From Peronospora farinosa (taxonomy: Eukaryota > Oomycota > Peronosporomycetes > Peronosporales > Peronosporaceae), in the NCBI GenBank assembly GCA_947646735.1, contig CANTFK010000976.1:124001-188000 (forward strand): a stretch of 64,000 nt of DNA. The letters run 5' to 3'. Below the pieces are notes generated by a model. It made no database searches and was not told the origin of the DNA. It saw nothing but the letters and a program-made list of their open reading frames with translations. Below are positions 23,409 through 32,131 of the stretch, piece by piece (position 1 is the first letter of the stretch; each line of letters starts with the position of its first letter). The position numbers were made by a program, and so were the translations under genes.

Positions 23409-25328
23409 ATGTCACAACAAGCAAAAGACATATACTCGGGTATTAAAAAAATCTTCCCGAGCTCAAGTCGCAGCGGGAGTTTATCCCGTGCAAGTCGCAT
23501 GAGTGCAACTAGTTTGGACACTGCTATAAGAACTGAAGGTCACGCCATTGCTCGAGACAAAGCTACCAAGACAAAAGAAAGTCGTTCTAGTTTTTCCTTT
23601 TCGGGTTGGAAAGACAAACATCGAGCACCTTTGGAGCCTACACCTCCCATTGTAATGTCTCTTCCCTATGGGGCTACAGCAGCGACACCCAAGGCCAATA
23701 AATCATCTGAAGAGAGTGACAAAGGACCCCGTTCTTCACTGACCCAAACACTGAATAATGCTCTTCATTCGACACCTCTTCGTAGCAGTTTATTTGGTAA
23801 AAGTAGCAACAAAGTAACGAGTACCAAGTCATCTCGTTGTCCATCCGTCCAATCCACTGGTAATACGTCGTCATTCTCGTCCACATCATTTGAATTACCA
23901 TCCCAACCACCGAAACTTGGGACTAGATGTGTTAGTGAAGAACGACCTTTTTGTATGGGCAATCGGACGCTTCGAAACAGTGGAGTTCATGGTACTATGA
24001 CCACTAGTTCCTTATCTTCTGGAGGGGGTGGTATCTATCGTCAGGGACATAAGAATCAAGTCTGTGCAGTTAGTCGCAATCTCACAAGTTTCAGTTCAAT
24101 GAAGACAGTTTCAAGCTCGTATCAATCAAGTTCAAGCTCTTTATCGAACCTTACAGCACCAAGTAACACAGTACATTCCGGTTCAGCTATCCTGTCACCC
24201 AAGAAGATAAGGGGAAAGAAAGAACGAGGCATGTCATTGTCGTTTTCTTCTTCTAGAAAAGCGAAGAAAGAGATGGAAGAGATGGAGAGACTGGACGCCA
24301 AATTCTCTACAGAAATGAGACCTCATGCTTCTACGTGGGACTCGGACAGTGATGATGACTATGAAGACACAAAACGACCAACACAGGGACTTGGACGACG
24401 GTCTAATAGTATGGACTTTATGGAACAAGCACCAACGCACCTTATTGCGAAAATCTGGCGTAAATTACCAATCCAAGCACGTCTTATTGGTGGACGTGGT
24501 AATGTTGATTTGGATTTACAGAAGGATCGGACGAGCTTTTCACGGAGTTCCGAGGCAAGGAAGTTTGCATTAGCAGCTCAAAAGGCCAAAGCTGCAGAAT
24601 TGCATCGTCGTTCGCTTTCGAGTTCAAAGGAATTCTCTCCAGTTCCTGTTGATGAGGTGTTGGCACCTGGAGTTGCGAAACGTACACGGTTTGGTTCAAA
24701 ACCTACAATTATTGCATCGAATGCAAATGACGGTGCTCCGGGTGCGTACACGGCACTGGAGAGCTACGATGATGTGCTAGTGCGTGTTTGTAAGTTTGCA
24801 GCTCATGATCAACGGCCAACTACGACGAAGGTACAGGAGTTTCTTGAACGCTCTATGGCTTTTCTTCACTGCACGCGCACTAAACACGGTAATGTTGTCA
24901 ACATCTCGAACGGAGAGATCCGTATGTGGCGCCGATTGGCTTTGCATGACTGGACATTGGAGGAGGTGACAACGACGGAGGCTGCTGCTGCACTGGGAGT
25001 AAAGGGAAAAGATGTTGAAGCGCCGCGCAATAATTCTGTCGCGACGGAGAGCACTGATAGTGATAGTGACAGTCAGCATTCGAGAGGACGTCGGAGACTG
25101 CACAGTGCGATACTTCACCGATCTCTGAGTGCGAGTGTGGTTGAGGAAGAGCCTGAAATGGAGGGGGACGAGGACGAGGAATTGGAAGTGCCATCTAATA
25201 TGAAATTTGCCAAGCTATGCGACGTGATCAATTGCTGTGTCAACTTTGGTGAGGTGCAGTTTACACCTGATGAGGTAAATGACTTGGTACGACTCGAGTT
25301 TATTGTGGAAGAGGACGGTTGGATTTAA
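23409..25328 (+). CDS. Ser-rich protein of unknown function, paralogue of the convergent neighbour
   Basis: 639 residues, no known domain. Residues 1 to about 300 are Ser/Thr/Lys-rich and probably disordered. The C-terminal part is ordered: SYDDVLVRVCKFAAHD, then an ERSMAFLH helix, MWRRLALHDWTLEE, an acidic/Ser linker, and a closing CDVINCCVNFGEVQF. The same ordered blocks occur in the same order in the gene on the opposite strand at 25593-26573 (SYDELVFNVAG, YRSAMFLGH, RWRRLAHFDWEAEE, VDIVNSCVYCGQFKF), so the two are diverged paralogues lying tail to tail. The start is the first ATG, with GIKKIFPSSSR following. Confidence 0.75.
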   Translation: MSQQAKDIYSGIKKIFPSSSRSGSLSRASRMSATSLDTAIRTEGHAIARDKATKTKESRSSFSFSGWKDKHRAPLEPTPPIVMSLPYGATAATPKANKSSEESDKGPRSSLTQTLNNALHSTPLRSSLFGKSSNKVTSTKSSRCPSVQSTGNTSSFSSTSFELPSQPPKLGTRCVSEERPFCMGNRTLRNSGVHGTMTTSSLSSGGGGIYRQGHKNQVCAVSRNLTSFSSMKTVSSSYQSSSSSLSNLTAPSNTVHSGSAILSPKKIRGKKERGMSLSFSSSRKAKKEMEEMERLDAKFSTEMRPHASTWDSDSDDDYEDTKRPTQGLGRRSNSMDFMEQAPTHLIAKIWRKLPIQARLIGGRGNVDLDLQKDRTSFSRSSEARKFALAAQKAKAAELHRRSLSSSKEFSPVPVDEVLAPGVAKRTRFGSKPTIIASNANDGAPGAYTALESYDDVLVRVCKFAAHDQRPTTTKVQEFLERSMAFLHCTRTKHGNVVNISNGEIRMWRRLALHDWTLEEVTTTEAAAALGVKGKDVEAPRNNSVATESTDSDSDSQHSRGRRRLHSAILHRSLSASVVEEEPEMEGDEDEELEVPSNMKFAKLCDVINCCVNFGEVQFTPDEVNDLVRLEFIVEEDGWI

Positions 25329-25592
25329 GTAGCCTGAGACGCTAGCAGATTTTTTTATTCAGATGGGTATAAGACAATTAACTGAAAAAACAGCTATGAG
25401 AGACACAAAATACAAACGAGTTCAAAGCTACTGCAATACGGACAAAACATTGTGTTTGGCCACGAATGGACTGTTAAACTATTCTCTTTGCTACTATGTA
25501 GCCTTGCTCTCTCCTGTCTTCTTTCGTCAGGAGTGCAATGCAATAAAACGGATGAAGTCGCTCCGTGTTTTTGTGCAGCAGAGCTCTCGTAT

Positions 25593-26573
25593 TCAAATCT
25601 TGACATTGCAAAGACGTATAATGTCACGCTTTCGAAACTTGAACTGTCCACAGTACACGCACGAGTTGACAATGTCAACGAGCAGTCGTAAGCTTCGAGA
25701 TGACGAGATTGGTGGCGGATTCAGCCACGACACGGGTTTGCGAACACTATGTTGATTCGGTTCCTCGACGCTTTCTATTGCAACTTCAGTCTCTTGTTCC
25801 ACTGCATCGTTCAGATGCTGCTGTTCGTGATCCTGCTGCCGTTTGTGTTTGCGAATCCACCCAGTTACCGCACTTCGAAGTTTCATCTTTCCCGACACTT
25901 GACTATCTTGACTACGACTGCTTGAATCCGAATCGACACTATCTTGTTGATTTTGCATTCGAAAGCTCGCTCCAATGGTCGATATGACGGACGTATGTCC
26001 ATTTGATTCAACTGACTGAGTCCGTGTCAATCTTGGTGGATGGTTTTTAAAAAACTCTTGTTCTTCGGCTTCCCAATCAAAATGTGCCAATCGTCGCCAC
26101 CGTTTCACGTCATTACTTGAAAATTTCTTGTCTTCTCGAAACCCCGGTAACCATGGAGTATCACCTTGTGGATGTCCTAGAAACATGGCCGATCGGTACA
26201 AAAATTCTGCAATCATAAGAGGAATGGACCGTTCCAGCGGTGGTTCAGGATCATAAAACTCATCCTCCGAGGAAAAACTTGCCGTTAATTCTTCCCCCCA
26301 GTCCTCCGGATCATGTAAAAATGACATGGTATGAAATAAACCCGCAACATTAAACACAAGTTCATCATAACTCGTAACTTTTGACGGTGGGACCACATCA
26401 GGCGTGTACATGTTTTTAAACGTTACTTTCCGTTTTCGACGCGTTATTTTTTCCATTGATATCGTCGAGACGGATAATTGACGCGTTCGTGAAAGTCCTC
26501 GACGTCGAGGAGGGAAGACATTGTCACTGGCATGCTCAGGTTGTTTGGTCATGACGGAATTAGTCAATTGCAT
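25593..26573 (-). CDS. Unknown-function protein, paralogue of the convergent neighbour
   Basis: 326 residues, no known domain. It is shorter than its paralogue because the disordered N-terminus is reduced to about 65 basic residues (FPPRRRGLSRTRQLS). Shared blocks: SYDELVFNVAG, an YRSAMFLGH helix, VKRWRRLAHFDWEAEEQEFF, a Ser/acidic linker, and the C-terminal LVDIVNSCVYCGQFKFRKRD. It ends at NVKI and may lack the final few residues present in the other copy. The stop codons of the two genes are 264 bp apart. Confidence 0.7.
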   Translation of the reverse strand: MQLTNSVMTKQPEHASDNVFPPRRRGLSRTRQLSVSTISMEKITRRKRKVTFKNMYTPDVVPPSKVTSYDELVFNVAGLFHTMSFLHDPEDWGEELTASFSSEDEFYDPEPPLERSIPLMIAEFLYRSAMFLGHPQGDTPWLPGFREDKKFSSNDVKRWRRLAHFDWEAEEQEFFKNHPPRLTRTQSVESNGHTSVISTIGASFRMQNQQDSVDSDSSSRSQDSQVSGKMKLRSAVTGWIRKHKRQQDHEQQHLNDAVEQETEVAIESVEEPNQHSVRKPVSWLNPPPISSSRSLRLLVDIVNSCVYCGQFKFRKRDIIRLCNVKI

Positions 26574-26979
26574 CTGCTTTTGTCGTATTATTTATTTATT
26601 TAGTAGTAGTAGTATTATTATTTAGTATGGTCGTCTTTAGAGTCTGTCGGTTGAATTGGTATTCGATTGTCTTTTGTCATGTTTTTATTTCTTTTTACTA
26701 CCGGATGTTGACAAAAAAAAACAGGTTTTAGAGTCGTGGAAGAAAAAAAAGACCATTTAGAGACGGACCCTTTTCACCAGATGGTAGAAGAGGGAGAGAG
26801 GTGCCCGACCTACATAAAAAAAATACCAGGCGCCATCTCATGTATGTAACATACACGATGTTACTTAGGTTGGTATAATCTATCTCGATAGACTTTGGGA
26901 CTGTAGGAACTGGCTGTTTATACATATTGTAGTCATTTTTTTCTTCTAGTGTTTTTTATTATACCTCTATGTTATTACT
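26574..26979. other. Intergenic, AT-rich
   Basis: Contains TAG/TTA microsatellite runs at about 26598-26625 and A/T runs. It is the promoter side of the 25593-26573 gene and the 3' flank of the GPCR-PIPK gene. No gene is seen. Confidence 0.5.
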
Positions 26980-29900
26980 TTATCCTGTAAAATCGGTCAA
27001 ACTCAATTGACTCGTTTTCGTGATTAAACGTTGATTAAACGGGAGTAAAATCGGTTGGGGATTTCGACCCGTTTGTTCGAAGGAATCCCCGTCATCCACA
27101 GGATTCAATGAACCAGTCGTCTCTGTCGAATTTCCTCGACCACGAGCTAATTTCCGTCGAACGTTTTGTGCAGCTGCCGCCTTTTCAAATGCTGCAGCTG
27201 CTTGCAAGACGGGACTAAGACGTTGCATGGATTCAAAAATCAGTGCTTCCTTTCGAACATTCCGTGGTTCGAAATGATAAAATTCCGTTGGAATCGCAAT
27301 GATTTCACGCAACTTCGCTTCAAATCGACGTTGGTAGCGTACTGGATCAATAGCTGAGAGCCCTTCTCCGTCCTTTTGATTGATCTTGACTTTCCAAAAC
27401 CGTTCCAACTTCTTTTGTAGTGTCCATGTCTGTAGAATATCAATAATACCAACGTAATAGTACCCGGGTCCAAACACCCGTTGACTTTTTCGCATTGCAC
27501 GCTTTCGTCGAGGTGCTTCAGTGGAAAAGAAATCTCGTGACTGGTTTAAAGTGCTTGGAAGCTCTTGAAATAAGGAATGCACACTCGGTCCAATACTTGT
27601 TGTACCCAGGGGGTTGAAACCATTTGCCATTGATTCATTGTCGTTGTCAGGGTGACTCGACAATTCACTTGTCGAACTTTTCAACGACCAATTCGTAGAC
27701 GAGACCAAACTGTCGGTCGTAACACTAGTGGTCGACAAGTTGGTCGCCCTATTAGTCATCGGGTTTGCAACCGTGTACTGACTAAAGGTCGACTTTATCG
27801 GTGGTTGGTCCACGGCAAATTCAATGTCCATGACCCCCAGGAGCAAACTGTAGTCCATAATTCCATGCTTGCAGAGAAATAAGGAGTCATCACGCAACTG
27901 CTCATACAGCTCGACACCTTCTTTTGTACCGATTCGCATTCTTGTGCGCAAATCATTGTCTTTCAACACCACATTCGGCTCGTGAAGTCCGACAACATTG
28001 GAGCACTGTAGCAACCTCTTCTTTGCGCCATACTTAAACATCATTGAACAGTGCCGGCACTTGACCTTGGCTCCTAACCGTGGGCGCTTGTAGCTTCGGT
28101 TCACCCACGAACCTTTGATATCAAACCGGTGGTGGATCTGCACGCCTTCTTCCATTGCATCAAAGAGGTTTTCCATAACGATAAAGTAGAAACGCTTGTC
28201 GTACATGGTAATCTTGAAACACCCATAAAACTTTGTAATGAGCGACGACGGCTTCAGCGTCAGATACTCTACGTACTTTTCAGCGATCTCACATAGGAAG
28301 CGTGCTTCTTCTTCAGCCATAGATTTCACAATATACTTCTTGTCACCACTGAAAAACATGAACGCACCACTTGCGCCTTCACTGATGTTGGGCTTCGTAC
28401 TGGTTTGGAAAGATTTCATGAAATCGACTGCCTTGATTCCATAAGCTTGACGAAGCTCAGCGAAAGCCTGCGGCTTATACGGCGTGAACCGAATAGACGC
28501 TGCCGTCGTGTCTGCAACTGGGAATTGCGATCGTGGGTCTACTGATGTTGCAGCCGTTGAAGCAGACGAAGGATTCGAAGTACGACGCTTGACATTACAT
28601 GGCTGTTGTATCGAGCGCTGATCTGCAGGAATATCAAAACTAAAGTCACCTTCCTTGCTGTTTTTCTTCTTCACAGCTCGTGTTTCTGCATCAGCACTGC
28701 TATTCCGACGAAGCCCAGCGTTAATAACCTCCTGTATGGTGTAGAGCATTCGGTTTCCCGGCCCATTGCGAAACAAATTGCTGCTACTTTCCGATCCGAT
28801 GGGACCTGTAGCGGTTGTTGCAGCTTCAGCGAGACTCTGTGTCGACTTCCCGTCATCGTCACTGTCACTCGCACCCAACACAAGTTCCTGTGTCGGAGAC
28901 CGCTCGCGTATGCGAATAAGGTCCTCTTCGGCGGTTTTTACAGCACGTGTCATTCCCTCTATGGTAAAGTAAATCAGTTCCTCCTGCAGTGCAGTATTGA
29001 GCTGCGCGCTGAATTGCTTGTCCGCTGAATCGGACGTGAACTTGAGCCAATTTGCTCGTATTAGACTCGGCTTGTTAATCATGAACCACACAAAATAGTC
29101 AACAGCACCACGAGCCGTTAGCGTGAACGAAAACCCTCGGAAAACATGACTCGGCGAAATGTGGCCGTTCTTGTCGTATGTCGTGCGCGTCTGAAATGAC
29201 GCAGCGTACCAAATGAACACGACAGTCCAGTAAATGGTATAACTCGTAATCGATAGCGTGCCGTTCCGTAGCATCTCGCGTCGACTTTGTAGTGTATCCC
29301 GCAGCCCCGAACGGAGTCGCTTGACACCGAACGTCAGTACTGCAATGCCCGAAATGTAAAACAAGATCATCCACGTATAGAACAGTAGCCAACTGCCCTT
29401 ATTCAGGTGGAAAAAGTTTCGTTGAACGGGATCATTTATGGTTTTCCGCTTTGTCCAGCAGTAATTTCCATCGGCAAAGCCACGAATACTCGGCACAAAG
29501 GCCGCTAAAATACCCGTAAACACTCCAGTCGAGTACACCAAGATTTTGCACCTTCTTCGATTGGCCTTAACACTCATAAATGGATTCGTGAGCGACCAGT
29601 ACAAGTCGAAAATTAGCGCAAAGTACCAGGAATCGCTGGACAGATATAAAAATTGCGTGATGCCTGAGAGATAAGCACACGAGGCCTCGTCGTTTGCTCT
29701 GTAGACTCCCAATTCCAATAGCAATGGGTCCAATAGGAACCGAAGTGCTAGACAAATGTCAATGATACACTTGTAGTAAATGAGAGGGTTTGGATGCGTC
29801 TGAAAACTCTGGACACCATGATACGTCACAAAGACGCCGAAACAAAGGATGAGAGTAACCAGTGATCCAAATACGAGACCAGGGTCGATAGTATAGCCAT

Positions 29901-30609
29901 TGAGAGAGTCCGTGAGCTCTGTCAACCCAAACATTAGTAGCAGCAAAACAAGGCCGATACCAAGTACCGTATAGCCTTCAGTGGACCAATTTCGAAAGTT
30001 CACCTGAGGTTTCAAGATCTCACCAATGGTGTTCCCCATGCCACCACTTTCATCAATGACATCGAGGTTAAACTCTTGATCGGATGAAAGTTCGAGTGGG
30101 TCATTTACTAGAGGACCTCGTCCAATAACCCCAAAGAAACTCTCTCTTAGACCACCGACATTGGACGATACACGGGATAGTACCGAGTCCCGGACAGCAA
30201 AAGAGCTTTGAGTTGATGTTTTGCTATGGTCCGTTCGTGTCCGATGACCCCGTAACTTCACGGCTGAATCGACTGAAGGTTGTGACGTCCTTTGAGTCTC
30301 TTCATCCGGGCTTAAACCGATCTCAGGATGTTCAATTGAAACACGTTTCGTGATGGTTTGATGCTTGAATGGACGATTTGGCGTTGAAAGAGCTGATTTT
30401 ATTGACGATGTCGACTCTACCGATGAGATATCGACAATCGTGTTGATATGAGGTTCATGCATCGAATGCAATGGAGATTGAACCGGTGATGACGATATTG
30501 AAAAGGTCGAGTTCGTAGTGTCATCTATTGATTGATTCAATGCAAGTGGACCTTGATATGCGATCATACACGCAGCTACATTTGAATGATCGTCAGTATC
30601 CGATTCCAT
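26980..30609 (-). CDS. GPCR-PIPK: seven-transmembrane receptor fused to a phosphatidylinositol-phosphate kinase
   Basis: 1,209 residues in one exon. After a Ser/Thr-rich N-terminus come about seven hydrophobic segments (residues about 205-515; for example VLGIGLVLLLLMFGLTEL and VFGSLVTLILCFGVFVTYHG). A long disordered linker follows, and then a type I/II PIP kinase domain from about residue 735. Kinase signatures are present: GASGAFMFF glycine-rich turn, KYIVKSM with the ATP-binding Lys, HHRFDIKGS, MDYSLLLG, and the activation-loop region YYYVGIIDILQTW with KKLERFWK. This receptor-kinase fusion is known from oomycetes and Dictyostelium (RpkA) and would couple a ligand directly to PIP2 production at a membrane. 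A CRHCSMMFKYG insertion sits between IKGS and the catalytic DYS block. The ligand is unknown. It is divergent from eL39. Confidence 0.93.
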   Translation of the reverse strand: MESDTDDHSNVAACMIAYQGPLALNQSIDDTTNSTFSISSSPVQSPLHSMHEPHINTIVDISSVESTSSIKSALSTPNRPFKHQTITKRVSIEHPEIGLSPDEETQRTSQPSVDSAVKLRGHRTRTDHSKTSTQSSFAVRDSVLSRVSSNVGGLRESFFGVIGRGPLVNDPLELSSDQEFNLDVIDESGGMGNTIGEILKPQVNFRNWSTEGYTVLGIGLVLLLLMFGLTELTDSLNGYTIDPGLVFGSLVTLILCFGVFVTYHGVQSFQTHPNPLIYYKCIIDICLALRFLLDPLLLELGVYRANDEASCAYLSGITQFLYLSSDSWYFALIFDLYWSLTNPFMSVKANRRRCKILVYSTGVFTGILAAFVPSIRGFADGNYCWTKRKTINDPVQRNFFHLNKGSWLLFYTWMILFYISGIAVLTFGVKRLRSGLRDTLQSRREMLRNGTLSITSYTIYWTVVFIWYAASFQTRTTYDKNGHISPSHVFRGFSFTLTARGAVDYFVWFMINKPSLIRANWLKFTSDSADKQFSAQLNTALQEELIYFTIEGMTRAVKTAEEDLIRIRERSPTQELVLGASDSDDDGKSTQSLAEAATTATGPIGSESSSNLFRNGPGNRMLYTIQEVINAGLRRNSSADAETRAVKKKNSKEGDFSFDIPADQRSIQQPCNVKRRTSNPSSASTAATSVDPRSQFPVADTTAASIRFTPYKPQAFAELRQAYGIKAVDFMKSFQTSTKPNISEGASGAFMFFSGDKKYIVKSMAEEEARFLCEIAEKYVEYLTLKPSSLITKFYGCFKITMYDKRFYFIVMENLFDAMEEGVQIHHRFDIKGSWVNRSYKRPRLGAKVKCRHCSMMFKYGAKKRLLQCSNVVGLHEPNVVLKDNDLRTRMRIGTKEGVELYEQLRDDSLFLCKHGIMDYSLLLGVMDIEFAVDQPPIKSTFSQYTVANPMTNRATNLSTTSVTTDSLVSSTNWSLKSSTSELSSHPDNDNESMANGFNPLGTTSIGPSVHSLFQELPSTLNQSRDFFSTEAPRRKRAMRKSQRVFGPGYYYVGIIDILQTWTLQKKLERFWKVKINQKDGEGLSAIDPVRYQRRFEAKLREIIAIPTEFYHFEPRNVRKEALIFESMQRLSPVLQAAAAFEKAAAAQNVRRKLARGRGNSTETTGSLNPVDDGDSFEQTGRNPQPILLPFNQRLITKTSQLSLTDFTG

Positions 30610-30874
30610 GGGTACAAATTGTTTTATTGAGGAATGAGTGGATACACTTTTTGCGTGTGGATTTTTTTACGTGCGTGCAGGTGATAGTGTACCCATTTCT
30701 AATTTTTTGCAATTTGAGAAACGCGAGTACGATGTGTACCACACTGTCCCAAATGACTTGGTCCTCTTTTTTTTACGATCGCGTAATTACTCTCCCCATA
30801 AATTGGCTGGCTGACAGCTCGAGAGTCTCTGGGTTGTTGTAATAGTGTGTCAGTCCGAATAACTTCCTTTTCAA

Positions 30875-31342
30875 ATGGTGCGTTTTTTACTGTCTATGGT
30901 CGCGTTTGAATGGGATTAAGTCGTCAATGAAGACGAATTACAAAGTGGTGCAAATAGTTTTGAGCTCTGTATTAAGCTGTGCATTGCCTCAATCTTTTAT
31001 CACGATCCGATTCGCTTTGAAAGCTCTTGAAAACATACAAATGCGTAAAAGTTGGTGGGGTTGGATGTAAATCTCTCTAACTAGTTATATTTTTTCTAGC
31101 CATCGCACAAGACTTTCCGTACCAAGCGTATCCTGGCCAAGAAGGCCAAGCAAAATCGTCCGATTCCACAATGGATTCGCCTTCGTACTGACAATACGAT
31201 CAAGTACGTGTTCAAGTGCTACAATTATTCTTATATAGGAGATTAGATTTCTGACATGGAATATTCTTGTTCTGGTGGTATTATTGTTTAAAGGTACAAT
31301 GCCAAGCGTCGTCACTGGCGCCGTACCAAGCTCGGTTTGTAA
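30875..31342 (+). CDS. RPL39: 60S ribosomal protein eL39, first exon containing only the start codon
   Basis: Three exons: 30875-30877 (the ATG alone), 31100-31203 and 31294-31342, giving exactly 51 residues, the normal eL39 length. Sequence: [49 protein letters not shown]. The first intron (222 nt) starts GTGCGT directly after ATG and ends TTTTTTCTAG; the second (90 nt) starts GTACGT and ends TTAAAG. Exon 2 has no in-frame ATG before PSHKTF, so the start codon must come from upstream. Other ATGs with a donor could serve, but this one is nearest with a consensus site. Confidence 0.88.
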
Positions 31343-32131
31343 GCATATTGGCACATGGATCAGGTGTCTCGATATGCTGTAGTTGGCTTGAGCGTGAATA
31401 CGTTGCTGAGACCATCTCTTTGGTCATGAATGAAAGGATTGAAAGGACCCTTTTGTAGTTATTGAAAACATTCTTTTGCAAAGGACACTGTGGCCCATTT
31501 CTCGAGTGTACCTTTTTATTGTTATACATGTTTCAACCGGAATAGCAGAAGAAGAGAAGGAAGCTGAAGCAGTGAGTGTTGATAGCAGTAAAAGTCTCGT
31601 CGATGGGTACACGTGACTGCTCTGGAATGCTTGAGGATAGCACTTTGTCTTTCATTATGGACCTAGTAGTCGTGTCTTGTGAATGCATCATAAGTCATGA
31701 CAAGTACGCTGGAAAAAAGTTTGCTGGACGTGCAATAACTCGTACAGTTGGGGCAAATTGTGCTTTGTAGCAGGGCTTACTACCAACGCAAGTGATTAGA
31801 AACCTTGTTGACTTCAAGTGTCAACATGCAACAGGTCGCACGTTACGTTTGCACGGGATGCAGAGACAAGAAACGGTGTATGAAGGCATTCATTCCATGT
31901 ACATTCAAACTCTAGCTATCATTTTACGGCTTAAATCATGCTTTTGTTAGTTAGTTTACTACGTTTCAACACCTCTGCCTTCATTCAAGGCCTCCTCTCC
32001 TGCTCACTGCACACTTACGGCACAGCGTTATCTACAGACACTCGCATTTCAGCTACCCCCGACTCCCCTTCGCTAGAAAAAAAGCAAGTGTATCACAACA
32101 GTTGAGTTGCACCTGCCAAATCGTCCGTGTC
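31343..32131. other. Intergenic, no gene recognised
   Basis: Between eL39 and the 3' end of the SAP-like gene. A 64-codon open frame at about 31576 has no recognisable homology and is not called. Confidence 0.4.
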
